A stretch of 64,000 nt of DNA from positions 1,240,001 to 1,304,000 of the forward strand of contig NC_015684.1 in the NCBI RefSeq assembly GCF_000218565.1. The letters are read 5' to 3'. Each line of letters starts with the position of its first letter. The stretch's first letter is position 1. Made by a program: the position numbers and the translations under genes. This DNA comes from Afipia carboxidovorans OM5. Lineage in GTDB: Bacteria; Pseudomonadota; Alphaproteobacteria; Rhizobiales; Xanthobacteraceae. The notes beneath the pieces were generated by a model. The model was given only the letters and a program-made list of their open reading frames with translations, ran no database searches and was not told the origin of the DNA. This document shows positions 25,358-34,273 of the stretch, piece by piece.

Positions 25358-27268
25358 TCACGCCAGCTTGCTGGGCGCCACACCGTTGCCGAGCGTTTCC
25401 AGAACCTTCGCGACGATGGCCTTGGCGTCGAGCCCGGCCTGTTCGTACATCTTCGCGGGCGAATCCTGATCGATGAAGATGTCGGGCAGCACCATCGAGC
25501 GGATCTTAAGGCCCTTGTCGAGCGCGCCGTGATCGGCCAGCGCCTGAATGACATGGGTGCCGAAGCCGCCGACCGAACCTTCCTCGATCGTAATCAGCAC
25601 CTCGTGCGAGCGCGCGAGTTTCAACAGCAGATCGGTGTCGAGCGGCTTGAGGAAGCGGGCATCGGCGACCGTGGTCGACAGGCCGCGGGACTCGAGATCG
25701 TCGGCCGCCTTGAGGCATTCGCCGAGCCGGGTGCCGAACGAGAACAGCGCGACCTTGGATCCTTCGCGCAGCACGCGGCCCTTTCCGATTTCGAGCGGCA
25801 CGCCGACATCCGGCAACTCGACGCCAAGGCCTTCGCCACGCGGATAGCGCAGCGCGCTCGGCGCATTGTCGATTCCGGTCTGGGTGGCAATCATGTGCAC
25901 GAGATCGGCCTCATCGCCCGCCGCCATGATGATGAAGTTCGGCAGGCAGCCGAGGTAGGTGTTGTCGAACGAGCCCGCATGGGTCGGGCCATCCGCGCCG
26001 ACGAGGCCCGCACGATCGATCGCGAAACGCACCGGGAGGTTCTGGATTGCAACGTCGTGCACCACCTGATCGTAACCGCGCTGCAGAAAGGTGGAGTAGA
26101 GCGCACAGAACGGTTTATAGCCTTCCGCCGCAAGACCGGCCGCAAACGTCACTGCATGCTGCTCGGCAATGCCGACGTCGAACGTGCGATCGGGAAACGC
26201 TTTGCCGAAAATGTCGATGCCGGTGCCGCCCGGCATCGCGCCGGTGATGGCGACGATCTTGTCGTCCTTTTGCGCTTCCTTGACGAGGCTGTTGCCGAAC
26301 ACCGAAGTGTAGGAGGGGGTGTTCGACTTCGCCTTGAACTGCTTGCCGGTCGCGACGTCGAACTTCACGACGCCATGGTAGCGGTCGTCGGATTCCTCGG
26401 CCGGCGCGTAACCCTTGCCCTTCTTGGTGACGACATGGATGAGCACCGGGCCAGTGCCGCTGTCGCGCACATTGGTGAGTACTGGCAACAGGTGATCGAG
26501 ATTGTGGCCGTCGATCGGACCGACATAGAACAGGCCGAGCTCCTCGAACAGCATGCCGCCCGCGACCATGCCGCGGGCATATTCCTCCGCGCGCAGCGTG
26601 CGATCGTGGAAGAATTTCGGCATCCGCTGCGCGATGGTCTTGAGGATTTCCCGCGCGGTACCGTAGGTCTGGCTCGAGATCAGGCGGGCGAGATAGGCCG
26701 ACATCGCGCCAACCGGCGGCGCAATCGACATATCGTTGTCATTGAGGATGACGATCAGACGTGAGTTCAGCGCACCGGCATTGTTCATCGCCTCATACGC
26801 CATACCGGCCGACATCGAACCGTCGCCGATCACCGCGATGACGTTGTTGTTGCCGCCCTGCAGGTCGCGCGCTACCGCCATGCCGAGGCCGGCGGAGATC
26901 GAGGTCGAGGAGTGCGCGGTGCCGAACGCGTCGTATTCGCTCTCGGCGCGCTTCGGAAAGCCGGAGAGGCCGCCGCCCTGACGCAGCGTGCGAATGCGGT
27001 CGCGGCGTCCGGTGAGGATCTTGTGCGGATAGGCCTGATGGCCGACGTCCCAGATAATGCGGTCGGCCGGCGTATTGAAAACGTAATGCAAGGCAACGGT
27101 CAGTTCAACGACGCCGAGCCCCGCGCCGAGATGGCCGCCCGTGACGGAGACGGCATCGACCATTTCGCGGCGCAGTTCGTCGGCAAGCTGCGGCAGTTGC
27201 TCGGGCGAGAGCGCGCGAAGCTTGTCGGGAGTCGGAACGCTGTCGAGCAACGGGGTCGTGCTGGTCAC
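25358..27268 (-). CDS. dxs: 1-deoxy-D-xylulose-5-phosphate synthase
   Basis: First step of the non-mevalonate isoprenoid pathway: pyruvate plus glyceraldehyde 3-phosphate to DXP, with thiamine diphosphate. 636 aa. The GGHLGAGLGVVELTVAL and WDVGHQAYPHKILTGRR blocks, TPP motif GDGSMSAGMAYEAMNNAG, and the transketolase signature DRAGLVGADGPTHAG are all intact. The start is GTG at 27268, with AAGG upstream. In line with xseB, which lies upstream in the same direction (gap 218 bp). Confidence 0.95.
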   Translation of the reverse strand: MTSTTPLLDSVPTPDKLRALSPEQLPQLADELRREMVDAVSVTGGHLGAGLGVVELTVALHYVFNTPADRIIWDVGHQAYPHKILTGRRDRIRTLRQGGGLSGFPKRAESEYDAFGTAHSSTSISAGLGMAVARDLQGGNNNVIAVIGDGSMSAGMAYEAMNNAGALNSRLIVILNDNDMSIAPPVGAMSAYLARLISSQTYGTAREILKTIAQRMPKFFHDRTLRAEEYARGMVAGGMLFEELGLFYVGPIDGHNLDHLLPVLTNVRDSGTGPVLIHVVTKKGKGYAPAEESDDRYHGVVKFDVATGKQFKAKSNTPSYTSVFGNSLVKEAQKDDKIVAITGAMPGGTGIDIFGKAFPDRTFDVGIAEQHAVTFAAGLAAEGYKPFCALYSTFLQRGYDQVVHDVAIQNLPVRFAIDRAGLVGADGPTHAGSFDNTYLGCLPNFIIMAAGDEADLVHMIATQTGIDNAPSALRYPRGEGLGVELPDVGVPLEIGKGRVLREGSKVALFSFGTRLGECLKAADDLESRGLSTTVADARFLKPLDTDLLLKLARSHEVLITIEEGSVGGFGTHVIQALADHGALDKGLKIRSMVLPDIFIDQDSPAKMYEQAGLDAKAIVAKVLETLGNGVAPSKLA

Positions 27269-27486
27269 GGATCAACCTTGCGGAATAGGGGAGCGACCCT
27301 CCAGCCGAAGCCGGGTCGGGATGCGGCAGGCTTTATACCAATTCCAAAGTCATGCCAATGCGTCCCGACGCCTGAAAACGTGTCCGGAAAGGGCCGAAAA
27401 TGGCGTCTGAAGCGAGCCCGAAAGGCCTTGCGCGAGGCTGGCCGCGCAAGGCAAAGCTTAGGAAAACCGCTTACGAAAAGGCCGTA

Positions 27487-27738
27487 TTATCGAACGTCGA
27501 GAGGCTCGGTGCCCACGGGCGCGCCGTTTGCGTCCGTGGTGATCTTGTCGACACGGGCCTCCGCCTGCCGCAGCAACTCTTCGCAGCGGCGCTTCAGCGT
27601 TTCGCCACGCTCGTAAATCGCGACCGATTCCTCCAGTGGCACCTTGCCGTCTTCCAAACGCTTGACGATGGATTCGAGTTCCTCGATTGCGCGCTCGAAT
27701 GTCATCGTCGTGACGTCGGCTGAAGCGTTGCTGGCCAT
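27487..27738 (-). CDS. xseB: exodeoxyribonuclease VII small subunit
   Basis: 83 aa, normal size. The diagnostic TFERAIEELESIVKRLEDGKVPLEESVAIYERGE block (split by me as FERAIEELESIV and DGKVPLEES) is present, with a C-terminal helix of Leu-Arg-rich sequence. It partners the large XseA subunit (not in the window) in single-strand DNA degradation. The upstream in-frame extension to 27801 lacks similarity. Confidence 0.9.
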   Translation of the reverse strand: MASNASADVTTMTFERAIEELESIVKRLEDGKVPLEESVAIYERGETLKRRCEELLRQAEARVDKITTDANGAPVGTEPLDVR

Positions 27739-27810
27739 GACAGTATTTCCCGGTCGATCCTGTGACGCGTGGTGAATCGTAGGTGCGATTTGCGGACGCA
27801 ATGTGGCGTA

Positions 27811-28743
27811 TCAGTGGCCCATCAGGGCGCTGACGTGCTCCACGATCGAATCATGCAAACCCTGCAGATCGTAGCCGCCTTCGAGCACCGAGACGATACG
27901 TCCGCCGGCGCTCTTGTCGGCAACGTCCATCAGCTTGCGCGTCACCCAGCCGAAATCCTTCTCGTCGAGCTGGATGTTGGCGAGCGGATCGCGCCAGTGC
28001 GCATCGAAGCCTGCGGAGATGATGATGAGTTCGGGCGAGAACTTCTGAAGCTGCGGCAGGATCACACCCTCGAAGGCTTCGCGGAATTTCACGCCGTCAT
28101 CGCCGGGGCGCATCGGCGCGTTGACGATGGTGTCATGTTCGCCGCGCTCCTGTGCCGCGCCGGTGCCGGGAAACAGCGGCATCTGGTGGGTCGAGCAATA
28201 CATCACAGTGGGGTCGGCCCAGAAGATATCCTGCGAACCGTTGCCGTGGTGAACGTCGAAATCGACCACGGCGACGCGGCCGACGCCGTGCTTCTTCTGC
28301 GCATAGCGCGCGGCGATCGCAGCCTGATCGAAGAAGCAGAAGCCCATCGCGCGGTTGCGCTCGGCATGGTGGCCGCAGGGGCGGGTGCCGACGAACACGT
28401 TCTGCGCCTTGCCGCTGACGACGGCATCGACGCCCGCATTGGCGCCACCGACGCCGCGCATCACGGCTTCCCAGGTGCCGGGCGACATCATGGTGTCGCC
28501 GTCGAGATAGACGAGGCCCTGCTTCGGCGACATCGCGCGGATTTCCTCGACGTAGCTTTCGTCGTGGCAGAGCTTGACGGTCTCGAGGTCCCCCATCGGC
28601 GCTTCCTCGCGCACCAGCGGCTTGAAGGTGTCCTGGCTCAGCGCCTTCTCCATCGCGCGAATGCGGTCGGGGCGCTCCGGGTGGCCTTCGCTCACTTTAT
28701 GATTGAGGGACGAAGCGGTGTGCGTCAGCAGAAGAGTGGACAT
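27811..28743 (-). CDS. histone deacetylase family amidohydrolase
   Basis: 310 aa, class II HDAC-like zinc amidohydrolase as found in acetylpolyamine hydrolases and AcuC-like enzymes. HPERPDR near the N-terminus, the active-site PCGHHAERNRAMGFC, zinc ligands in DFDVHHGNG and the Asp of SAGFDAH, and the GGYDL end block are intact. Substrate unknown; deacetylation of small amines or proteins is likely. AAGGA precedes ATG 28743. It begins 48 bp downstream of the enoyl-CoA hydratase gene, so the two may share a transcript. Confidence 0.85.
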   Translation of the reverse strand: MSTLLLTHTASSLNHKVSEGHPERPDRIRAMEKALSQDTFKPLVREEAPMGDLETVKLCHDESYVEEIRAMSPKQGLVYLDGDTMMSPGTWEAVMRGVGGANAGVDAVVSGKAQNVFVGTRPCGHHAERNRAMGFCFFDQAAIAARYAQKKHGVGRVAVVDFDVHHGNGSQDIFWADPTVMYCSTHQMPLFPGTGAAQERGEHDTIVNAPMRPGDDGVKFREAFEGVILPQLQKFSPELIIISAGFDAHWRDPLANIQLDEKDFGWVTRKLMDVADKSAGGRIVSVLEGGYDLQGLHDSIVEHVSALMGH

Positions 28744-28790
28744 AGACGATCCTTGCATAGGTCACGAATGCATGTGGTACGGGTGCGGCG

Positions 28791-29543
28791 TCAGGCGCTT
28801 TTGCGCGCAAAAAACGCGTTGAATGCGGCAACCGCCTCGGGCGAAGAAAGCCGCTCGCCGAACAGATGACTCTCTTGATCGATCCGGCGCAAGAGTTGTT
28901 CCGGCGGGGGACGCAATAATTTTCGCGAAACCGCGAGCGCCTCCGCGGGCAGCATGCAGATGTCGCGCGCAACTTTGAGCGCCTCGACTTCGGCATGGCC
29001 GGGCGGGGCCACCATGTTGACGAATCCTGCCTGATGAGCTTCCTCGGCACTGATGGGGCGGCCCATCAGTAGCATCGCGAATGCGCGCTGATAGCCCATC
29101 GTCGCCGGGGCGAGCAGGCTCGATGCACCTTCCGGCACCAGCCCCAGATGGATGAAGGGCGTGGAGAACAACGCCGTGGTGCTCGCGACCACGTAGTCGC
29201 AATGAAACATCATCGTGACGCCGATCCCGATGGCGATGCCATCGACGGCCGCGATAACCGGCTTGGTATTCTGCACCAGCGAGTACATGAATTTGACGGC
29301 ACCCACTGGCCGCGGGTCGCCCGCGGTGGTGCTGCGGAAATCTTCGAGATCGTTGCCTGCGGTGAAGACGCCCGGCCCGCCGGTGATCATGAGGCAACGG
29401 ATCGCCGGGTTGTTCTGCGCGGTGTCGATGGCATCGCGCATCGCATCGTACATGCCTTGCGTCAGTGCGTTCTTCTTCTCCGGCCGGCGCAGTTTGATGA
29501 TGCGGATGGCTTCTTCGTCGGTGACGATGACATGGTCTGGCAT
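28791..29543 (-). CDS. enoyl-CoA hydratase/isomerase family protein
   Basis: 250 aa crotonase-fold protein. Oxyanion-hole segments are TGGPGVFTAGNDLEDF and DGIAIGIGVTMMFHCDY. The acidic residue in LGLVPEGASSLL sits where Delta3,Delta2-enoyl-CoA isomerases keep their catalytic Glu, so an isomerase is at least as likely as a hydratase. Probably fatty-acid beta-oxidation. It lies downstream of the 597-aa acyl-CoA dehydrogenase gene in the same orientation. Confidence 0.8.
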   Translation of the reverse strand: MPDHVIVTDEEAIRIIKLRRPEKKNALTQGMYDAMRDAIDTAQNNPAIRCLMITGGPGVFTAGNDLEDFRSTTAGDPRPVGAVKFMYSLVQNTKPVIAAVDGIAIGIGVTMMFHCDYVVASTTALFSTPFIHLGLVPEGASSLLAPATMGYQRAFAMLLMGRPISAEEAHQAGFVNMVAPPGHAEVEALKVARDICMLPAEALAVSRKLLRPPPEQLLRRIDQESHLFGERLSSPEAVAAFNAFFARKSA

Positions 29544-29692
29544 GCGTGTCCTTAACCTTGCGGGGCGGGCGGCAATGTCGCGCTATCTTACACGATGTTG
29601 CGCGGGAGCCCTAATAGGCAAACGCCGGCGGCCCCGAATGATCTGGGGAGAGACATGCCTGTTTTAGAGGCGGAAGCGCTGTCAGGTTCGTA

Positions 29693-31486
29693 TCAGGTAC
29701 TGTCGTGCATAAAGGCAGCATCGGCCGCCGCAAGCGCTGCCGCGCCTTCAACGATGCTGTGCTCGAGGGCTCCTGATTGCACGACGATAGCCTCGGCGAA
29801 AAAACGCGCCAGCGAGGCGCGGCGTGTTGCGGCCTCGCGCAGCGTCTCATCAGCGCGGCCGTCGAGTGCTTCGCGCGCCAGCAGGCAGCCGCCGGTCGCA
29901 AGCGAAAGCAAGCGCAGATACGGCGTTGCGCCTGCCAGCGCTTCGTTCGGTGCGGATGCGGCTTTGTCCAGCAGCCAGCGGCTGGCGCGCTCGACAGACC
30001 CAAGCGCGTCCTGCAGTCGCGCTGCCGTTGCACCGAAGGTGGGATCGTTCGAGGCCGCCACGCGCGCGACAATCGCTGCAAGCTCTGCGCATAAATCATT
30101 CAGCGCCGCGCCCTTGTCGACGGCAAGCTTGCGCATCACGAGGTCGTTGGCCTGAATGCCGTTGGTGCCCTCGTAGATAGTGAGAATGCGCGCGTCACGA
30201 ATATATTGCGCAGCGCCGGTTTCCTCGATGAAGCCAGCGCCGCCATGCACTTGAACGCCGAGCGCCGCGGCGTCATTGGCGATATCGGTGGAGAAAGCCT
30301 TTGCGAGCGGGGTGAGAAGGCCGGCGCGGGCCGAGGCTTTCGTACGTATATTTTCGTCTGTGCTTTCGCGCGCGACGTCGATTGCGACTGCCGTGGCGTA
30401 GCAGATCGTGCGTGCCGCCGCGGTGAGCGCACGCATCGTCACAAGATTCCGCTTCACATCAGGATGCACGATGATCGGATCGGGCCCGCCGTCCTTCTTT
30501 CCGATGGCGCGGCCCTGCCTGCGCTCGCGTGCATAGGCGATCGCCTGCTGCATCGCGCGCTCGGCAATGCCGACACCTTCAAGGCCGACGCCGAGGCGGG
30601 CCTGGTTCATCATCGTGAACATGCAGGCCATGCCGTTGTTCTCTTCGCCGAGCAGATAGCCGACGGCACCGCCATGATCGCCCATCGTCATGGTGCAGGT
30701 CGGCGAGCCGTGAATGCCGAGCTTGTGCTCGAGCCCGCTGGCGTAAATATCGTTGCGCGCGCCAAGCGAGCCGTCGGCATTGACGAGAAATTTCGGCACC
30801 ACGAACAGCGAGATGCCCTTGGTGCCTTCCGGCGCACCGGGTAGGCGGGCGAGTACGAGATGCACGATATTCTCGGTCATGTCGTGGTCGCCGTAGGTGA
30901 TGAAGATTTTTGTGCCCGACAGGCGATAGCTGCCGTCGGCCTGCGTCTCGGCGTGGGTACGAAGCGCGCCGACATCGGAGCCCGCTTGCGGTTCGGTAAG
31001 CTGCATGGTGCCGGTCCACGCGCCGGAAATGAGCTTTTCAAGATAGATACGCTTGAGATCGTCGCTGCCGTGTACGCCGATCGCCTCGATCGCGCCCGCC
31101 GTGAGCAGCGGGCAGAGACCGAACGCCATGTTCGCCGCGCTCCAGATTTCGCTGCAGGCGGCATGAAGCACGATCGGCAGGTCTTGCCCGCCGAACGCCT
31201 CGTCGCCGGTGAGTGAATTCCAGCCCGCTTCAGCCCAGTTGCGATAGGCATCGCGCCAGCCCGGCGAGGTGGTGACGTTGCCGTCTTTCAGCGTCGCGCC
31301 ATGCTCGTCGCCGACCCGATTGAGCGGCGCCAGCACCTCGGTGGCGAATCTGCCTGCTTCCTCGATCACGGCGGCTGCGGTCTCGGCATCGTAAGCGCGG
31401 TAATGGCCCGCGGTGACGGCGTCATTCAGGCCTGCGCCGTAATTGAGCGCAAGCAGGATATCATCAACGGGAGCGCGGTAAGTCAT
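29693..31486 (-). CDS. long acyl-CoA dehydrogenase (DmdC/FadE5-like subfamily)
   Basis: 597 aa, about 200 longer than standard acyl-CoA dehydrogenases because of an extra C-terminal helical domain (about 440-597). This layout fits the 3-methylmercaptopropionyl-CoA dehydrogenase/FadE5-like branch. QLTEPQAGSDVGAL binds flavin; VQVHGGAGFIEETGAAQYIRD and the catalytic Glu in TIYEGTNGIQ are intact. The true acyl chain is not predictable here. The in-frame TTG at 31492 is less likely than this ATG. Confidence 0.85.
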   Translation of the reverse strand: MTYRAPVDDILLALNYGAGLNDAVTAGHYRAYDAETAAAVIEEAGRFATEVLAPLNRVGDEHGATLKDGNVTTSPGWRDAYRNWAEAGWNSLTGDEAFGGQDLPIVLHAACSEIWSAANMAFGLCPLLTAGAIEAIGVHGSDDLKRIYLEKLISGAWTGTMQLTEPQAGSDVGALRTHAETQADGSYRLSGTKIFITYGDHDMTENIVHLVLARLPGAPEGTKGISLFVVPKFLVNADGSLGARNDIYASGLEHKLGIHGSPTCTMTMGDHGGAVGYLLGEENNGMACMFTMMNQARLGVGLEGVGIAERAMQQAIAYARERRQGRAIGKKDGGPDPIIVHPDVKRNLVTMRALTAAARTICYATAVAIDVARESTDENIRTKASARAGLLTPLAKAFSTDIANDAAALGVQVHGGAGFIEETGAAQYIRDARILTIYEGTNGIQANDLVMRKLAVDKGAALNDLCAELAAIVARVAASNDPTFGATAARLQDALGSVERASRWLLDKAASAPNEALAGATPYLRLLSLATGGCLLAREALDGRADETLREAATRRASLARFFAEAIVVQSGALEHSIVEGAAALAAADAAFMHDST

Positions 31487-31588
31487 CGGCAAAACTCTTC
31501 AGAGAAGCGGCAGGTTTCGCGAGGATAGCTTGATGTGCGGAAAGAGGCGAGGCGCTGCGAATGGCCGCAGCGCTCGCCGCAGGCTTCC

Positions 31589-32476
31589 TCATTCGATCAG
31601 GAAATGCCGCCGCTCGGCGCGGACCCGCGAGGCGATGTAGCGATGGACTTCACGGACACGCCGGGTGCCGTGTGTGTCCGGATGCGAGATCAGCCAGTAA
31701 TTCCGCACGAAACGGATTTCCGGCAGCAGCCGCAGCAGTTCGGGATGCCGGCGGGTCGAGAAATCATGCAGGATGCCAATGCCGTGGCCGGCGCGCACCG
31801 CTTCGACCTGGCCAACGACGCTGCCGCATTCGTAACGCCGCGACATGATGGTGTCGAAATAGGACGAGTAGTCGAGCGCGCGGCTGTAGATGAAATCGCT
31901 CACCTGCGTGATGAAGAGGTGGCCTGCGAGATCGGCCTCGCTGCGGATCGGCGGAAAGCGATCGAGATATTGCTTCGAGGCGTAAAGGCTCAGCGAATAA
32001 TCCGTGAGCTTGGTGGTGATGAGGCGGCCTTCCTTCGGCCGCTCCACCATGATGGCGATGTCGGCCTCGCGCTTCGACAGCGAGAAGGTGCGCGGTAGTG
32101 GAACAAGCTGCACGATCAGTTCCGGGTGCATTGCGGCAAGCGCGCCGAGCTGTTCGGCAAGAAAATAATTTCCGATGCCGTCCGGCGCGCCGACCCGCAC
32201 GGTTCCCGTGACCCGGTCGGACGTGGAAACAAGCTGCGAGCCGATGCGCAGAAATTCGGATTCGACCTTTTCTGCGGTCGTCATCAGCGCTTCACCCGAG
32301 CGCGTCAGCGTACAACCTGTGGTGTCGCGCTTGACGAGGCGCGTCTTCATCTCGCGTTCGAGAGCGGTGAGTTGCCGCGCCACGGTCGCGTGATTCAACC
32401 CGAGCTTTTTTGCAGCGCCAAGAATCTGGCCGGTTCTGGCGACTTCGAGAAATATCCGGACGCGATCCCAGTCCAT
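31589..32476 (-). CDS. LysR-family transcriptional regulator
   Basis: 295 aa. The N-terminal winged HTH (DWDRVRIFLEVARTGQILGAAKKLGLNHATVARQLTALE, cited here by its ends DWDRVRIF and NHATVARQL) is followed by a periplasmic-binding-like effector domain from about residue 85. Start set at the MDWDRV methionine. Divergent from mmsA with 115 bp between, containing two palindromes; it is the obvious candidate regulator of mmsA, and probably autoregulated. Confidence 0.87.
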   Translation of the reverse strand: MDWDRVRIFLEVARTGQILGAAKKLGLNHATVARQLTALEREMKTRLVKRDTTGCTLTRSGEALMTTAEKVESEFLRIGSQLVSTSDRVTGTVRVGAPDGIGNYFLAEQLGALAAMHPELIVQLVPLPRTFSLSKREADIAIMVERPKEGRLITTKLTDYSLSLYASKQYLDRFPPIRSEADLAGHLFITQVSDFIYSRALDYSSYFDTIMSRRYECGSVVGQVEAVRAGHGIGILHDFSTRRHPELLRLLPEIRFVRNYWLISHPDTHGTRRVREVHRYIASRVRAERRHFLIE

Positions 32477-32481
32477 TGAGC

Positions 32482-32495
32482 ACCTCACATGAGGT
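32482..32495 (-). promoter_or_regulatory. 14-bp palindrome over the LysR gene ribosome-binding site
   Basis: ACCTCACATGAGGT is a perfect inverted repeat ending 6 bp before the LysR gene ATG. On the minus strand its right arm is the GAGGT Shine-Dalgarno itself, so the hairpin would hide the ribosome site. Confidence 0.5.
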
Positions 32496-32518
32496 ACTTT
32501 AATTTTTGCACAACGGAG

Positions 32519-32539
32519 GGACAATAGTTGAGATTGTCC
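32519..32539. promoter_or_regulatory. perfect inverted repeat, likely LysR operator
   Basis: GGACAAT-7 nt-ATTGTCC, centred near 32529 in the LysR/mmsA divergent space. It has dyad symmetry with an interrupted spacer typical of LysR recognition sites and lies 53 bp before mmsA. Confidence 0.55.
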
Positions 32540-32591
32540 GCATGCCGCTACGGGGCGATTTTCAGAGGAGGAAAACAGCCTCGGGAGAGCA

Positions 32592-34091
32592 ATGATGGCC
32601 TCGGATGTCCCCCATTATATAAACGGCCGGCGCGTAGCGGGCAAAAGCGGACGTGCCTCACCGGTGTTCAATCCGGCGATCGGCCAGCAGATCGCGGCGG
32701 TGTCGCTTGCGAATGCGGCGGAAGTCGATGAGGCCGTGACCGCTGCGAAGCGCGCGTTTCCTGAATGGGCTGCGGTGACGCCGCTGCGCCGCTCGCGCAT
32801 CATCAATCGCTTCCTGCGCATCTGCGAGGAACGCGGCGAGGAACTCGCCAAGGTGATCTCGCAGGAGCACGGCAAGCTTCTGACCGATGCGCGCGGCGAA
32901 GTGCAGCGCGGCATGGAAGTCGTGGAATTCGCGACCGGTGCGCCGCATCTTCTCAAAGGCGATTACAGCGAGGATGTCGGCACGCGCGTCGATAGCTATG
33001 CCGTGCGCCAGCCGCTTGGTGTCGTCGTCGGCATCACGCCGTTCAACTTCCCCGCCATGGTGCCGATGTGGATGTTCCCTGTGGCGCTCGCCTGCGGCAA
33101 CACGTTCGTGCTGAAGCCGTCCGAGCGCGATCCCTCCGGTGCGCTTCTGATCGCCGACTGGCTGAAGGAAGCAGGCGTGCCGGATGGCGCCTTCAACGTG
33201 GTGCAGGGCGATAAGGAGGCGGTCGATGCTCTCCTGAAGCATCCCGACGTTGCGGCGGTGAGCTTCGTCGGCTCGACGCCGATTGCGCGCTACATCTACC
33301 AGACCGCGACGCATGAAGGAAAACGCTGCCAGGCGCTCGGCGGCGCCAAGAACCACATGGTCATCATGCCGGATGCGGACATGGATCAGGCAGTCGATGC
33401 TCTGATGGGCGCGGCCTATGGCGCGGCCGGCGAGCGCTGCATGGCGATCTCCGTTGCGGTGCCGATCGGCAAGAAGACCGCCGATACGCTGATCGAGAAG
33501 CTGACACCGCGGGTGCGCGGGCTCAAGATTGGGCCGGGCTCCGATCTCGATGCCGAGATGGGGCCTCTCGTCACCAAGGCACATCGCGACCGCGTGCACA
33601 GCTATATCGACACCGGTGTGGCGGAGGGCGCCAAGCTCGTGGTCGACGGTCGCGACTTCAAGATGCAGGGCTATGAGAACGGCTACTTCCTCGGCGGCAC
33701 GTTGTTCGACGACGTCACCACCGACATGAAGATCTACAAGGACGAGATCTTCGGCCCGGTTCTTTCTGTTGTGCGCTCGCCCGACTACGAGACCGCCGCG
33801 AAGATGATCAATGAGAATGAGTACGGCAACGGCACCTCGATCTTCACGCGGGACGGCGATGCGGCGCGTGAGTTCGCCCATCGCATTCAGGTCGGCATGG
33901 TCGGCGTCAACATTCCGATCCCGATCCCGATGGCCTACCATTCGTTCGGCGGCTGGAAGGCCTCGTTCTTCGGCGATCACGACATGCATGGGCTGGAAGG
34001 CGTGCGCTTCTATACCAAGCTCAAGACCATCACGAGCCGCTGGCCGGTGGGCATTGCCTCGGGTGCGGAGTTCGCCTTCCCGAATATGTGA
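32592..34091 (+). CDS. mmsA: methylmalonate-semialdehyde dehydrogenase (CoA-acylating)
   Basis: 499 aa aldehyde dehydrogenase that makes propionyl-CoA or acetyl-CoA from (methyl)malonate semialdehyde in valine, beta-alanine and inositol breakdown. MmsA hallmarks are GITPFNFPAMVPMWMFP, the nucleophile in GAAGERCMAISV (Cys near 285), and the C-terminal FFGDHDMHGLEGVRFYTKLKT. It needs CoA and no separate thioesterase. A GGGAG ribosome site precedes ATGATG; a second ATG at 32595 is possible. It ends in a terminator. Confidence 0.93.
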   Translation: MMASDVPHYINGRRVAGKSGRASPVFNPAIGQQIAAVSLANAAEVDEAVTAAKRAFPEWAAVTPLRRSRIINRFLRICEERGEELAKVISQEHGKLLTDARGEVQRGMEVVEFATGAPHLLKGDYSEDVGTRVDSYAVRQPLGVVVGITPFNFPAMVPMWMFPVALACGNTFVLKPSERDPSGALLIADWLKEAGVPDGAFNVVQGDKEAVDALLKHPDVAAVSFVGSTPIARYIYQTATHEGKRCQALGGAKNHMVIMPDADMDQAVDALMGAAYGAAGERCMAISVAVPIGKKTADTLIEKLTPRVRGLKIGPGSDLDAEMGPLVTKAHRDRVHSYIDTGVAEGAKLVVDGRDFKMQGYENGYFLGGTLFDDVTTDMKIYKDEIFGPVLSVVRSPDYETAAKMINENEYGNGTSIFTRDGDAAREFAHRIQVGMVGVNIPIPIPMAYHSFGGWKASFFGDHDMHGLEGVRFYTKLKTITSRWPVGIASGAEFAFPNM

Positions 34092-34115
34092 CCCCGAGGG
34101 TGTGGGAAATGATTG

Positions 34116-34147
34116 GGCGCCGCCTTGTGCGGCGCCTTTCATTTTTC
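34116..34147 (+). terminator. Rho-independent terminator of mmsA
   Basis: GGCGCCGC stem, CTTGT loop, GCGGCGCC, then TTTCATTTTTC. It starts 25 bp past the mmsA stop. Confidence 0.8.
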
Positions 34148-34273
34148 GGAACGGGCTTGAGCAAGAAAGAAAGCGTTAGCAATATTTTGCGGCAGCGTTT
34201 AACCGCCCGCTAACCCCTCCTGCTAACACGATATCCACTTCGCACCTGTATCCACTCATCCCGGAAAAGAGGG

